This document shows positions 26,891 to 36,288 of a stretch of 64,000 nt of DNA, piece by piece. The stretch comes from Singulisphaera sp. GP187 (GTDB lineage: Bacteria; Planctomycetota; Phycisphaerae; Phycisphaerales; SM1A02): the NCBI GenBank assembly GCA_945868805.1, contig CAMBMO010000002.1:159978-223977 (forward strand), read 5' to 3'. Position 1 is the stretch's first letter. Every line of letters begins with the position of its first letter. The translations under genes were made by a program, and so were the position numbers. The notes below the pieces were generated by a model, which worked only from the letters and a program-made list of their open reading frames with translations, did not search any database and was not told where the DNA came from.

Positions 26891-27609
26891 CACCCCGCGA
26901 AACACTCCTTCAAGAATCCTTCAAGACGCGTGAACGCGCGCGCGCAGGTGGTCGCGTCGAAGTTCATGCCGCTTGCCTTGTCCTGAGCCGCTGGATTTGT
27001 GAACGCGTGAACGGTGTTTCCGTACACATCGATCTCCCACCGTGCCCCTGCTGAGGTCATCTCCTTCGTCAGCGCAAGCATCGCATCGGGCGGTGCGAGC
27101 GGATCATCGAAGCCGTGCATCGCGAGGACACGTGCTGTGATTGGTTGTTGCGGTCCAAGATTTGGCGCAGTGAAGAGCCCGTGGAATGCGGCAACGCCGA
27201 TGACGCCGGGGATCCCTGCTCGCGCGCAGTCGAGCGCGCAGAGCCCGCCGAAGCAGAATCCCATCACGACGATTTTCTTTCCGTCCGCTCCAGGAATCCG
27301 TTGAGCGGCGGCGACTGTCGCGCGGAGTCGCTCGCGAAGCATCGCGCGATCGGCGATAAACGGATTCATCAGCGCAGCGCAGGATTCGCTCTCGGTACCA
27401 ATCTGGTGCCGTCCATACAGATCCGCGGCGAACGCGATGTAGCCCATCGCAGCGACCTCCTTCGTACGTTGGTCCATGAGCGCATCGCGACCGCTCCAGT
27501 GATGGCAGATCACGACAACCGGCGCTGGAAGATCGAGTGCCGCTTTGCGCGCAACGAATCCTTCGCAAGGCAGATCGCCACACGCATACTTGTAAATCTC
27601 ATGTTGCAT
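26890..27609 (-). CDS. Dienelactone hydrolase family protein
   Basis: 239 residues, alpha/beta hydrolase. The nucleophile elbow is GFCFGG (Cys nucleophile, as in dienelactone hydrolase), followed by an Asp in HGFDDPLAP and the catalytic His in YGNTVHAFTNP. The N-terminus has LPAPVVVICHHWSG for the oxyanion region. The family opens lactone or ester bonds; the natural substrate here is unknown. Its 3' end touches the 19-bp array. The ATG has no convincing upstream ribosome site, but the start is well supported by the domain. Confidence 0.88.
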   Translation of the reverse strand: MQHEIYKYACGDLPCEGFVARKAALDLPAPVVVICHHWSGRDALMDQRTKEVAAMGYIAFAADLYGRHQIGTESESCAALMNPFIADRAMLRERLRATVAAAQRIPGADGKKIVVMGFCFGGLCALDCARAGIPGVIGVAAFHGLFTAPNLGPQQPITARVLAMHGFDDPLAPPDAMLALTKEMTSAGARWEIDVYGNTVHAFTNPAAQDKASGMNFDATTCARAFTRLEGFLKECFAG

Positions 27610-27668
27610 GGAGGGAGGTTTTACCTGTTCGTGCGCGAAGGCGTGTGTCGCGGGCAGATCGCGCCCTT

Positions 27669-27690
27669 TGAACGGCGTGACCTGCCCGCA
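27669..27690 (+). repeat. Dispersed 22-nt motif, copy 1
   Basis: TGAACGGCGTGACCTGCCCGCA, in the gap between the dienelactone hydrolase and the FG-GAP gene. A near copy occurs at 39270. Here it forms a hairpin, because GCGGGCAGATCGCG lies 10-20 bases upstream (GCGGGCA pairs with TGCCCGC). Confidence 0.5.
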
Positions 27691-27773
27691 GGGCGGGGTT
27701 TACGAAAAATGGGGGCGGTTACGAGAACCCATTGGCGAAGCTCTAGAGTCCGGTCCTTGAAGGGAGACGGAAG

Positions 27774-29126
27774 ATGATGATCGAATTAATAGTGGCGGGA
27801 TCACTCATGGCGGATGCGCAGTGGAAGCACCGAGCGCGACTCGACGCACCGAAAGAAATGTTGCCGTTGGGTCTTGGTGCGGCAGTCGCTGCGAGCGAAA
27901 CGGGCTGGATCGCAGTGGGTTGCGGGCGTGACTCGGATATCGGCACGGACGCAGGAGCAGTCGCGATCTGGCGTAGTGAAAGTGAAGGGATTCGCTTCGA
28001 GGAAGTTGTCGCACACCCAAGCAACCGGCGCGACTGCGCATTCGGCGCAGCGCTCGCGCTCGATCAACTCGCAAGTGTGCTCGTGATCGGTGCACCTAAC
28101 GAAGATGGGCGGGGCGAGTGGCCCGACGATTTTCAAATGGGACGGGTGTATCTCTGCGAGTGGCGAGAGCGATGGAAGGTCCGCGCCACAATCGAGTCTC
28201 CGCATCCCGGCATCGGCGCACACTTCGGAGCAGTCGTCGCCACAGATGGCACCCGAATCGTCGTTGGTTCACCTGATCACAGCGGTGCCGGATTCGCGAG
28301 CGGGCGTGCAGATGTCTTTATCCGCCACGGAGATTCGTGGGTCTGCGAGGGAGCGTTACTTGCGCCCGACGACGGCAGTGGTTCCATTTCAGGACGAAGA
28401 TTTGGAACGAGCCTCGCAATCAGCAAGGACACGATCATCGTCGGCTCGCCACAGTCCAGCGGCGTTGGCTATTCAAGCGGTCGCGCCGACATCTTCAGAC
28501 TCTGCAAGGATGGATGGCAACACTCTGCGCGAGTCGACGCGCCTTCGCCACAATCCAGCGCGATGTTTGGAATGAGCGTGGCGATCTGGAGTGATCGACG
28601 CACGCTCCGAGAGGCAATCGCCATCGGAGCACCAGGAGAGACGCCCACGCAGTCGCAGTCATTCCCGAAGCATGCTGGCGTCGTTCACTTGTACGACAGT
28701 CACGGCGCTGGAACAGAATTGGAACGATGGACTCTCTCCACCACACTCACCTCGCCACAACCCTGGTGCGGGAGCGCGCAGTTTCGTCCCGAGGCATTTG
28801 GAATGTCGATGGCGCTTCGACTGGGAGTGATCGCAATCGGCGCATCGGAGTCGTGCAATCCGGCAGTGGCCGGCGAGGGACACGAAGAGGGCGAAGGTAG
28901 CGGAGCGGTGTATGTGTTTCGCTCGACGGATTTATCGGCTGACACAGGCAATTCGCCGTGGACCTTCGATGCACGCATCACCGCTCCAGATGCCGCACTT
29001 GAAGTGCACGACGGCTATCGAATCGCGCTCGGTTTCGGTCATCGCCCCCTGCTCATCGTTGGTCGGCTGGGAAACCCGGACCTGTCGCCAGGACCGGGGA
29101 GAGCGAATGTCTATGAAAGACCGTAA
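27774..29126 (+). CDS. FG-GAP repeat protein
   Basis: 450 residues, starting with ATG after GGGAGACGGA. The sequence is a series of about 60-residue blade-like units of the type FGTSLAISKDTIIVGSPQS followed by GYSSGRADIFRLCKDGW; others are GIGAHFGAVVATDGTRIVVG, SPHPGIGAHFG and MALRLGVIAIGAS. This is the pattern of FG-GAP beta-propellers that decorate secreted or surface proteins. The N-terminus (MMIELIVAGSLMADA) is only weakly signal-like, so location is uncertain. It overlaps the convergent dus gene by 16 bases. It is a paralogue of the propeller at 62121. Confidence 0.75.
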   Translation: MMIELIVAGSLMADAQWKHRARLDAPKEMLPLGLGAAVAASETGWIAVGCGRDSDIGTDAGAVAIWRSESEGIRFEEVVAHPSNRRDCAFGAALALDQLASVLVIGAPNEDGRGEWPDDFQMGRVYLCEWRERWKVRATIESPHPGIGAHFGAVVATDGTRIVVGSPDHSGAGFASGRADVFIRHGDSWVCEGALLAPDDGSGSISGRRFGTSLAISKDTIIVGSPQSSGVGYSSGRADIFRLCKDGWQHSARVDAPSPQSSAMFGMSVAIWSDRRTLREAIAIGAPGETPTQSQSFPKHAGVVHLYDSHGAGTELERWTLSTTLTSPQPWCGSAQFRPEAFGMSMALRLGVIAIGASESCNPAVAGEGHEEGEGSGAVYVFRSTDLSADTGNSPWTFDARITAPDAALEVHDGYRIALGFGHRPLLIVGRLGNPDLSPGPGRANVYERP

Positions 29127-30232
29127 TACTTCTCAACAACCGCGCTCCACTGCGCAGAATTCGAGCAGCGGATGAACTCGGCCTTGACCACATCCGCCTG
29201 CGGGTGATGGGCCGCAAACTTGATTCCGAACTTTCGCATCCGCCGACTCGTGACATTCTCCCCGTAGAGCACCTTCGCGAGTTCGAAGTGCTCCAAGAGC
29301 GCCGATCGCTGCTCACCGATCGTCGGAGGTGTTGGATTCCTTCCCGCCATCATCTCGCGCGCCTGTCGGAAGATCCACGGGTTGCCGATGCATCCGCGTG
29401 CGACGCTGACACCACTCACTCCGCACTGATCGATCATCGCAAAGATGTCGTTGACGGTCCAGACATCGCCCGAACCGAAGATGACACGATCGGTGTGGCG
29501 TGCAGTCAGTTCGCTCAAGAACTCCCAGCGACCTGGACCTGTGTACTTCTGTTCGACCGTACGGCAGTGCACAGTCGTCCACGCGTACCCACACTCATAG
29601 GCCGCATTGAAGATCCGTTCGAAACTCGCCGCCATCTCTGCGGTGTCGTCGTATCCGCGACGCAACTTCACCGTGCATGGCACACGCCCACCGACCGCAT
29701 TAATCACCGCACGCAGGATGTCGATTGCCTTATCGGGGTGCGCCAAGAAATGCCCGCCCCGATTATTCGCGCTGATCTTCTTCACGGGACACGCAAGATT
29801 CACGTCCACGACATCGTGGCCCATCGTGACAATCAGATCCGCGGCGCGTGCCATCTCGTCGGGATTCGATCCCATGATCTGACCCGCAAGCGGATGATCG
29901 TCGACCGTCGCAGCGATGTTGTCTTCGACCTCTCCCATGCCGCACTCGGTCGCGATCAGATCGGGATCTTCGCGGATCTTTCCCTTTCCGCCATTGAGAA
30001 GCGTGCGGTCAAGGAGCGCTTCGGTCACGCAAAATGGACACCCATGACGACGCGCAATCAGGCGCATCGCGCCGTCGGAGTAGCCCGCGAGCCCCGCTTG
30101 GAAGAACGGCGCGTCGAATCGAGGCAGAAGTGCCTGCACCCGTGGATCGACCCGCGCAAGCTTCGCCGTCTCCGCAGGCGACCGCGAAAGGGTCCGCGCG
30201 GGCAATTCGCTCGGTGTGAGTTCGACGCTCAT
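29111..30232 (-). CDS. dus: tRNA-dihydrouridine synthase (DusB-like)
   Basis: 373 residues, FMN-dependent reductase that makes dihydrouridine in tRNA. Signature: FQAGLAGYSDGAMRLIARR, ADLIVTMGHDVVDVNLACPV (NxxCPV with the catalytic Cys), KKISANNRGGHFLAHP, TVKLRRGYDD, TTVHCRTVEQKYTGPGRW, IFGSGDVWT and GVSVARGCIGNPWIF. The first 50 residues are an N-terminal extension of unclear role. It is convergent with the FG-GAP gene. Confidence 0.9.
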   Translation of the reverse strand: MSVELTPSELPARTLSRSPAETAKLARVDPRVQALLPRFDAPFFQAGLAGYSDGAMRLIARRHGCPFCVTEALLDRTLLNGGKGKIREDPDLIATECGMGEVEDNIAATVDDHPLAGQIMGSNPDEMARAADLIVTMGHDVVDVNLACPVKKISANNRGGHFLAHPDKAIDILRAVINAVGGRVPCTVKLRRGYDDTAEMAASFERIFNAAYECGYAWTTVHCRTVEQKYTGPGRWEFLSELTARHTDRVIFGSGDVWTVNDIFAMIDQCGVSGVSVARGCIGNPWIFRQAREMMAGRNPTPPTIGEQRSALLEHFELAKVLYGENVTSRRMRKFGIKFAAHHPQADVVKAEFIRCSNSAQWSAVVEKYYGLS

Positions 30233-30272
30233 GGCTGAAGTCTACGGAGCGATCTCCTACACTTGCACCTGA

Positions 30273-30713
30273 ATGATCTGCGGTCGAATTCAGTTGCATA
30301 TCACCTCTCTCCTCATCGCGAGTGCGCTCTGCGGGTGCGGTGCCAACCTCTATGACCCGAAATTGGCGACGCGCGCCTACCCCGAGGCACTTGTGCAATC
30401 AGAAGTCGTGCAGATACAGGCCGTGCCCAAAGAAACGACTCTTCAGATCATCAACGCGACCGCAACCCAATACAACAACATCGACGTCTGGGTCAATCGC
30501 AGATTCGTTCAGCATGTCGACGTGCTCCTTCCTGGACAGACCATCGAGCTGCAGATCGACAAGTTTCGCGATGTCTGGGGACAGTGCCCTCAACCTGGTG
30601 GATTCTGGAGAACGCGCGCGCCGACACCGCTGGTGCTTGTGCAGATTCAGCGTAGCGAATCAACCACGCTCGTCGGACTTGTCACCGTCGTCCCTGAAGA
30701 CGCGCGGTACTAG
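30273..30713 (+). CDS. Predicted lipoprotein, hypothetical
   Basis: 146 residues. The signal segment [20 protein letters not shown] ends in a lipobox-like LCGC, with the second cysteine as the expected lipidated residue. The mature part has beta-type sequence ([40 protein letters not shown]) and a [12 protein letters not shown] motif. It resembles small planctomycete lipoproteins with no assigned role. Its stop codon TAG and the stop of thyX on the other strand share the palindrome CTAG. Confidence 0.6.
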   Translation: MICGRIQLHITSLLIASALCGCGANLYDPKLATRAYPEALVQSEVVQIQAVPKETTLQIINATATQYNNIDVWVNRRFVQHVDVLLPGQTIELQIDKFRDVWGQCPQPGGFWRTRAPTPLVLVQIQRSESTTLVGLVTVVPEDARY

Positions 30714-31696
30714 CTCTTCAACTCGCTCTTCAACTCGCTCTTCAACTCGCTCTTCGTGAGCGGCGTCGCCGGAACCGCGATCCCTAACTGTGCGCACTTC
30801 ATCTCGAACTCCGCAGTCTCGCGCTTGTTCGACGTCGCGAGCGGCTTGCTGGACTTAATCGCTTCGATTTCCAGTTTGGTCAGGTGCATCGCGCCCAGTC
30901 GATAGTCCTCGAATGCCTCGCATGAAATCGGGACGATCGGCTTCATCAATTCGTACATCGCATCGGCAAAGACTCGAATCTCGTACTGCGCGTGTGGGTC
31001 CATTCGCAGCGAAAGGAAATGGAACAAGTTGTGCAGATCGCACTTCCAATACCACTCGGTGTAGACCGAAACGGGGAGTGCCGCCCGCGCCAATTCACGC
31101 GCGACACCCTTGTCGGTCAGGTTGAGGTAGTCCTTGTACAGATCCTCGGCACGGTCGAGGAGCCCGAGAAATTCCTCGGCTGTTCCCGCATCGACGAGCC
31201 CATCGCCGCCCTGCCTGTTCGATGCGCTCTGCGAACGAATGGAATCGGGTGTTGGCCGATAGAAACGATCCGGCACGATTGAATAACGCGCGCTGTACTC
31301 GTTGACATTCGCGGTGCGATGTCGAATCCACTGCCGTGCGACAAAGATCGGCATCGCGATGTGAAACTTGAACTCGACCATCTCAAATGGAGTCGTGTGA
31401 TGATGGCGCAAGAGGTACCGCACCAATCCCCGGTCTTCGTTGACTTGCTTGGTGCCTTCGCCATACGAAACTCGCGCGGCTTGCACGATGGAAAAGTCTG
31501 CTGTCTTCCCGACGGGTGCCATCCGCGGCATGCAGTCGATGAGCGCGACGAATCCATGATCGAGCACTCGCTTTTCAATGCGCGCCGCGCCACCCATCAC
31601 GTCGATCATCGGCGAGTCCGGCATCATGCGGACAGTTGCATTGTTGGGATGGATGGTCGGCTCGGTTGCGTTGTGCGTCGATGCGTCAGAACTCAT
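30710..31696 (-). CDS. thyX: Flavin-dependent thymidylate synthase ThyX
   Basis: 328 residues from ATG 31696 (MSSDAS). ThyX uses FAD and methylene-tetrahydrofolate to make dTMP. The RHR-X7-S signature is [54 protein letters not shown] and [16 protein letters not shown] are the other conserved blocks. The end is odd: [14 protein letters not shown], coded by a 12-bp tandem repeat. The N-terminal 40 residues are not conserved, so a start nearer MIDVMGG is possible. Confidence 0.92.
   Translation of the reverse strand: MSSDASTHNATEPTIHPNNATVRMMPDSPMIDVMGGAARIEKRVLDHGFVALIDCMPRMAPVGKTADFSIVQAARVSYGEGTKQVNEDRGLVRYLLRHHHTTPFEMVEFKFHIAMPIFVARQWIRHRTANVNEYSARYSIVPDRFYRPTPDSIRSQSASNRQGGDGLVDAGTAEEFLGLLDRAEDLYKDYLNLTDKGVARELARAALPVSVYTEWYWKCDLHNLFHFLSLRMDPHAQYEIRVFADAMYELMKPIVPISCEAFEDYRLGAMHLTKLEIEAIKSSKPLATSNKRETAEFEMKCAQLGIAVPATPLTKSELKSELKSELKS
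30714..30755. repeat. 12-bp tandem repeat in the thyX 3' end
   Basis: Three and a half copies of CTCTTCAACTCG encode the KSEL tail of ThyX on the minus strand. The unit is a multiple of three, so slippage changes only tail length. Confidence 0.9.
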
Positions 31697-31701
31697 GTTG
31701 C

Positions 31702-32184
31702 TCACTTCTGTATTGAGAGATTTCCGTACGCAGTCAACCAACCGTTGACGACTTCTAGAGTATCGATTCCGCTCGGATTCCCACGCGCGATTACATGCGG
31801 CGCATCAATGGGATTTTTGGAAAACTCGAGACCTGCAATCTTGAGGGCCTCAGCCGCCGATGGGGGAATCAACATCCCAGCCATCGCAACCTCGCGCGTG
31901 TCGGGCCAGCCAGGGCTCTGCACTTCGATTCTCTCGCAGGGCCACGCCCCCCCTGCGACGGCGAGAATCGACGCCTCCGAGTCCGGCCACGTGCGATCCC
32001 CCTGCTGGACATAGCACAGACACGCCCAAGCGACTGATCGAAGTGCGCCGTCGGTTTCCTTCGCACGCGCACGAACCTTGTTTGCGACCATGAATCCCCA
32101 GATGAAGGTTCCAACGGTGATGATGATGAAGGACGCGAAGAGCACTCGCGCGGTCGTGCGCGAGCCAGGGAGTGGCTGATTCAC
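31702..32184 (-). CDS. Hypothetical membrane-anchored protein
   Basis: 160 residues. One N-terminal transmembrane helix ([22 protein letters not shown]) and a soluble domain with [20 protein letters not shown], reminiscent of short pilin-associated or minor pseudopilin-like proteins, but lacking the FTLVE motif. No family is recognised. The start overlaps the stop of the ABC ATPase gene by 4 bases (ATGA), and thyX starts 6 bases after its stop, so it probably belongs to the htrA-oppF-thyX transcription run. Confidence 0.55.
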   Translation of the reverse strand: MNQPLPGSRTTARVLFASFIIITVGTFIWGFMVANKVRARAKETDGALRSVAWACLCYVQQGDRTWPDSEASILAVAGGAWPCERIEVQSPGWPDTREVAMAGMLIPPSAAEALKIAGLEFSKNPIDAPHVIARGNPSGIDTLEVVNGWLTAYGNLSIQK

Positions 32185-33029
32185 ATCCGCATCCCTTCGA
32201 GCTTCACTCGTTCTTTGCGACGCATCGGGTCAGCCTCGGGAACGGCCGACAGAAGCGCTTGGGTGTACGGATGCTTCGGCGAGTTGATGATCTCGTCACG
32301 CGTCCCCTGCTCGACGATCTTCCCGTTCCACATCACGATGATCCGCGCGCACGCGTGGTGAATGACTGCCATGTCGTGGCTGATGAACAGATATGACAAT
32401 TTAAATTCGCTCTGAAGGTCGGAAAGGAGATTCAGAATCTGGCTCTGGATTGAAACGTCGAGCGCGCTCGTCGGTTCGTCGCAGACGATCAGTCGCGGTT
32501 CGAGCGCGAGCGCCCGCGCGATGCCGATGCGCTGTTTCTGACCTCCCGAGAATTCGTGCGGATATCGATCTGCAGCGCCACGCCACAATCCGCACCGTTC
32601 GAGCAGGCTTCCCACGCGATCGCGGACTGCTTCTTTCGGCACGATGTTGTGGACTTCGAGTGGCTCGCCGATGATGCGCCCGACGCGCATGCGCGGGTTG
32701 AGCGAACCACCGGGATCTTGGAAGATGATCTGCATCTGTCGACGCAGTTTGCGCAAACTCGTCGCCCCCTGTGCAAAGACATCGACGCCGTCGAAGTGAA
32801 CTCGGCCACCCGTCGCCGGGATCAATCGCAGAATGGCGCGACCAACTGTGGTCTTGCCACATCCCGACTCACCGACGAGTCCAAGCGTCTCGCCGGGTTG
32901 GATGGAAAAACTCACTCCGTCCACGGCGCGCCGGTAATCGACGATGCGCTGGAGAATCCCACGACGCACGGGGAAGTGCACTTCGAGATCCTGAACTTCG
33001 AGCAGTGGTTTGGGATTCTGGGGTGTCAT
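32181..33029 (-). CDS. Oligopeptide/dipeptide ABC transporter ATP-binding protein (OppF/DppF type)
   Basis: 282 residues. Walker [17 protein letters not shown]-loop [15 protein letters not shown], signature [17 protein letters not shown], Walker [14 protein letters not shown]-loop [21 protein letters not shown] and the C-terminal [18 protein letters not shown] are typical of OppF/DppF peptide-importer ATPases. The usual partner genes (permeases, second ATPase, binding protein) are not next to it, so its transporter must be encoded elsewhere. Located 3 bases from the end of the protease gene. Confidence 0.9.
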   Translation of the reverse strand: MTPQNPKPLLEVQDLEVHFPVRRGILQRIVDYRRAVDGVSFSIQPGETLGLVGESGCGKTTVGRAILRLIPATGGRVHFDGVDVFAQGATSLRKLRRQMQIIFQDPGGSLNPRMRVGRIIGEPLEVHNIVPKEAVRDRVGSLLERCGLWRGAADRYPHEFSGGQKQRIGIARALALEPRLIVCDEPTSALDVSIQSQILNLLSDLQSEFKLSYLFISHDMAVIHHACARIIVMWNGKIVEQGTRDEIINSPKHPYTQALLSAVPEADPMRRKERVKLEGMRM

Positions 33030-33032
33030 CGC

Positions 33033-34514
33033 TTACCGAAGTGGTATGTCAAAATCACCGAGCGTGCCCGATGGAAGTGCGATCGTCAAAATCGCGCTTG
33101 TTCGACCGATCCCCCGCCGTGTCACTGCCCCGCGACCGAGTCGGACATAGAACTCTTCGATGTTGCCGATCGATTGGCCGCCGATAGCGACGATGATCGA
33201 TCCAGCCGGAACGATTCCATCGAGCTTTGACTCGGGAGTGACTTCCTGCACGATCACGCCTCGCCGATGGGGCACACCCAGCGAGCCACAAGATTCCTGA
33301 GTACTCGTCGCAAGCTTGGCGAATCCGTAATTGCGAAGAATGTCGGCGATGTCGACCGCTTCCATTTGAGGATCGCGCTTGATGAGTTCGACCGCAAACT
33401 TCATCTCTTCGCCTCGACCCTGTTCAAGTTGGGGGCGCCAAACCTGAAACTCGATCGTCTGCCCTGGTTTGCGCGTACCGATGACCGATGGAACATTGTC
33501 TGCCTCGATGATTCGAACTCCGTCGATCACCGTGATGACATCCCCGACTTTCAGTCCCGCACGCTCTGCGGGGCTCCCGGGTGTGATTCGCGTCACCACT
33601 GCGCCATCCGCATTGAAGTGTTCGGCGACGAATCGGAAGACTGGGTCACGCATCTGTGGAGCAAGAATGGAATTGACTGGTTGCACCGCGACGCCTGAAA
33701 AACCCTTTGCGACTTCGCCTGTCGCGATCAGCTGCTCCACGACAAACTCGATGATGTCCATCGGAATCGCGAGGCCGATCCCGCCGAACTGCCCTTGCCC
33801 GAGTGTGCTTCCTCGTCCCGTCGCAATCGCCGTATTCATGCCGATCACTCGTCCATAGATATCCGTGAGCGGTCCGCCCGAATTGCCCGGATTGATCGCC
33901 GCGTCAACTTGAATGAAGTTCTCATAGTCAACATCCGAAAGTCCCGCGCTTCGCCCGACACCAGAGACAATCCCCGCGCTCATCGAGAATCGGAAGTCAA
34001 ATGGTGAACCGAATGCGAAAACCATATCCCCTTGCGTTGGAATGTCGATCGAACGCTGTGCCGGAATCAACTCATCCGCATCGATGCGAAGCACCGCGAT
34101 GTCGGTCTTGAGATCCAGCCCAATCAACTGTGCCTGAACGATCTGCCCGCTGTGCAATTGCACATCGATGCGATCCGCGCCATCGACGACATGGCCATTG
34201 GTAACGATGTGTCCGTAGACGTCGTAGACCCACGCAGAGCCCGTATTGAGAAACGGACGGCCGCCGCCTCGCCCCGCCTGCGATCCCTCGGCACTCAATG
34301 ACAAGACTGACGGCTCGACAACGCTTGCAATATCTCGTGTCGCCTGATTCAATTCTTCGAGTGCGTTGCTTCGACTGAGTCGCCCCTTTGCAGCGACGAG
34401 TTCCGCCTCGACGCGCGCCTGCGTCAGACTGCGGACCGCACGCGGAGTCGCGATGATCACCAGCACGGCAGCAATTCCGACGACTGCCGCAGGAAGGAGA
34501 GTTTGGACCTTCAT
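33033..34514 (-). CDS. HtrA/DegP-like serine protease with two PDZ-like regions
   Basis: 493 residues. N-terminal membrane anchor or signal (PAAVVGIAAVLVIIATPRAV), then a trypsin-fold protease: His in IVTNGHVVDGADRI, Asp in KTDIAVLRID, Ser in AAINPGNSGGPLTD. The usual GSGF before the His loop reads NTGSAWVYDVYGH. A PDZ domain follows (GAVVTRITPGSPAERAGLKV), then a second, more diverged one (VIVQEVTPESKLDGIVPAGS). A periplasmic quality-control protease is expected. Its 5' end overlaps panB by 4 bases. Confidence 0.88.
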   Translation of the reverse strand: MKVQTLLPAAVVGIAAVLVIIATPRAVRSLTQARVEAELVAAKGRLSRSNALEELNQATRDIASVVEPSVLSLSAEGSQAGRGGGRPFLNTGSAWVYDVYGHIVTNGHVVDGADRIDVQLHSGQIVQAQLIGLDLKTDIAVLRIDADELIPAQRSIDIPTQGDMVFAFGSPFDFRFSMSAGIVSGVGRSAGLSDVDYENFIQVDAAINPGNSGGPLTDIYGRVIGMNTAIATGRGSTLGQGQFGGIGLAIPMDIIEFVVEQLIATGEVAKGFSGVAVQPVNSILAPQMRDPVFRFVAEHFNADGAVVTRITPGSPAERAGLKVGDVITVIDGVRIIEADNVPSVIGTRKPGQTIEFQVWRPQLEQGRGEEMKFAVELIKRDPQMEAVDIADILRNYGFAKLATSTQESCGSLGVPHRRGVIVQEVTPESKLDGIVPAGSIIVAIGGQSIGNIEEFYVRLGRGAVTRRGIGRTSAILTIALPSGTLGDFDIPLR

Positions 34515-35479
34515 CGCTTCGGCTCGGCACCGGATCGGGTCTCGTTCGATCCGCCCGTGCGCAACTTCACCGCCTCGAGAAATTCAGCCCGCTGCGCGTC
34601 CCCCATGACATAAGGATGCTCACCGAGATTTCCAGTCGACACTCGCCGCATCCAATCTCGTGCCGCTTCGGAAATCTGTAGACCGATCTGCGCCGTCGGA
34701 AGTGCAAACGCGGGTTGCCACGCGGTCATGCCAAGCAAGTCTTGTAAGACGACGACTTGTCCGTGGCACGAAGGACCGGCACCACAACCGATGACTGGAA
34801 CAGTCGATTCACGCACGATCTGCTCTGCAACCTCAGCGGGCGCCGCTTCGACAAGCAACATCGTCGCTCCAGCCTCAATCATCGCCTTCGCATCGTCGAG
34901 CAACGCAACCGCCGAGTGCGCGCTCTTCCCCGCTGCGTAGTAACCGCCGTGCAACTTCGCATGCTGGGGTCGCGATCCGATGTGCGCAACAACAGGAACT
35001 CCGGCGCGACTCATTTTCGAAACCAGATCTGCGAACGATCGATCGACCTCGATCTTCACGAGATCGGCGAGGCCCTCCGTCATAAATCGACCGGCATTAC
35101 GAATGGCTTCGGAATCGCACGCCTGGTAACTCATGAATGGCATGTCAGCCATGACGAGGGTCTTCGGCGCACCGCGCTTCACCCCAGCCGTCAGTGCAAT
35201 GAGAAACTCGAGTGGCGTGTGGACCGTGCTTGGAAATCCAAGGATGACCTCACCCGCGGTGTCGCCCACGAGCAGCACGTGCAAACCAGCATTCTGCAAC
35301 CAACGCGCGGTCGTCGCGTCGTAGCAGGTGAGGCATGCGAACTTTTCGCCGCCACGAAACATCTTCAAAATCGTGCGCAGTGTGAACGGGGCGCGATTTC
35401 GCGCCACCTCCGAGGGGTCATTCGCCCCGACTGCGAGCTGTCCGAGTGTCTTGTCCGATTCGTGTGGTCCAGCGGTCAT
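34511..35479 (-). CDS. panB: 3-methyl-2-oxobutanoate hydroxymethyltransferase
   Basis: 322 residues from ATG 35479 (MTAGPHESDK), which has a GAAGGAC ribosome site. First committed step of pantothenate synthesis: makes ketopantoate from alpha-ketoisovalerate and methylene-tetrahydrofolate. Signatures: LTCYDATTARWLQNAGL, LLVGDTAGEVILGF, MADMPFMSYQ, VKIEVD, HIGSRPQHAKLHGGY, LLVEAAPAEVAEQIV and IGCGAGPSCHGQVVVLQDLL. The start of htrA overlaps the stop of panB. With coaD nearby it puts two coenzyme A pathway genes in one neighbourhood. Confidence 0.93.
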   Translation of the reverse strand: MTAGPHESDKTLGQLAVGANDPSEVARNRAPFTLRTILKMFRGGEKFACLTCYDATTARWLQNAGLHVLLVGDTAGEVILGFPSTVHTPLEFLIALTAGVKRGAPKTLVMADMPFMSYQACDSEAIRNAGRFMTEGLADLVKIEVDRSFADLVSKMSRAGVPVVAHIGSRPQHAKLHGGYYAAGKSAHSAVALLDDAKAMIEAGATMLLVEAAPAEVAEQIVRESTVPVIGCGAGPSCHGQVVVLQDLLGMTAWQPAFALPTAQIGLQISEAARDWMRRVSTGNLGEHPYVMGDAQRAEFLEAVKLRTGGSNETRSGAEPKR

Positions 35480-35519
35480 AGTGTCCTTCGAGAGAATAGT
35501 GGTTCTCTTGCGCGCAAAC

Positions 35520-36254
35520 TTACTCGCTCGTGCCAGCATTCATGAATCTGCCGAACGTTCCGCGCATCGGATTGAAAACGACATTGTCGCGCCCGAGCAC
35601 AAATACATCGGCGATTTCGATCGCCTCTCGAAACGACTCCTGCGCGTGTTTCATATCTTCACACGGAGTTGTGATTCGACCCGCGCCCAGATGCTCTTCC
35701 GTCACGATGGCATCGCCTGTGACCAGGATGGTCGACGAAGGAATCGAGAGAAGGAGTCCAGCGGTCCCGGGGGTCACGCCTGGCAATGGAAAGAGGTCGA
35801 CTCCATCGGCGAGTCGGTCGGGAGCGTCCTTCACTCTGCGACCAACTTCGATCGAGGTCTTCACAAAATCGATGACACCCCGAGCCTGCGCGTCACCCGC
35901 CTGCGACTCATCCACATCAGAGAGTCGTTCCACTTCTTCACTCACAGCTGCGAGACGCTCGCGATCTGCGGCAGCCATCCACCATGATGCCTTGGGAAAG
36001 AGCGTGATGCCACGGAACTGCGCAGGACTCTTGCTGGTCAAGAAGACATCGGTGATTTGGTCGGGAGTGACACTGGTGCGCGACTGCATGCGTGGCAGAA
36101 GAATGTTCGGCGGGAGCGATGGATCGACAATGATCTTGCGATCGCCTGACTCGATCAGCGTGGTTGTGGAGTGCCCTTCCCTCGTCGCAACCTTTTCCCC
36201 CCAGAGCGGGTGAGCGCCGAGCGCGCCGATGGAGATGATGCGAAAGTGGAGCAT
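35520..36254 (-). CDS. Metallo-beta-lactamase-fold protein lacking the metal site
   Basis: 244 residues from ATG 36254 (MLHFRIISIGAL), preceded by GAGGA. The fold is recognisable from TTLIESGDRKIIVDPSLPP, LFPLPGVTPGTAGLLLSIPS and ILVTGDAIVTEEHL. The HxHxDH position reads LTSKSPAQFRG, so all metal-binding histidines of motif 2 are gone; the third-motif His is also absent (VTPGTAG for HTPGHT). Hydrolysis is not expected, so a binding role is more likely. Position between coaD and panB. Confidence 0.75.
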   Translation of the reverse strand: MLHFRIISIGALGAHPLWGEKVATREGHSTTTLIESGDRKIIVDPSLPPNILLPRMQSRTSVTPDQITDVFLTSKSPAQFRGITLFPKASWWMAAADRERLAAVSEEVERLSDVDESQAGDAQARGVIDFVKTSIEVGRRVKDAPDRLADGVDLFPLPGVTPGTAGLLLSIPSSTILVTGDAIVTEEHLGAGRITTPCEDMKHAQESFREAIEIADVFVLGRDNVVFNPMRGTFGRFMNAGTSE

Positions 36255-36288
36255 GGAAAATTCCTCTGGGACCCTTCGACGAATCAGC

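Noticed and set aside
29204-30238. 344-residue plus-strand ORF opposite the dihydrouridine synthase
   Set aside because: Shadow of a strongly conserved Dus gene; no protein features.
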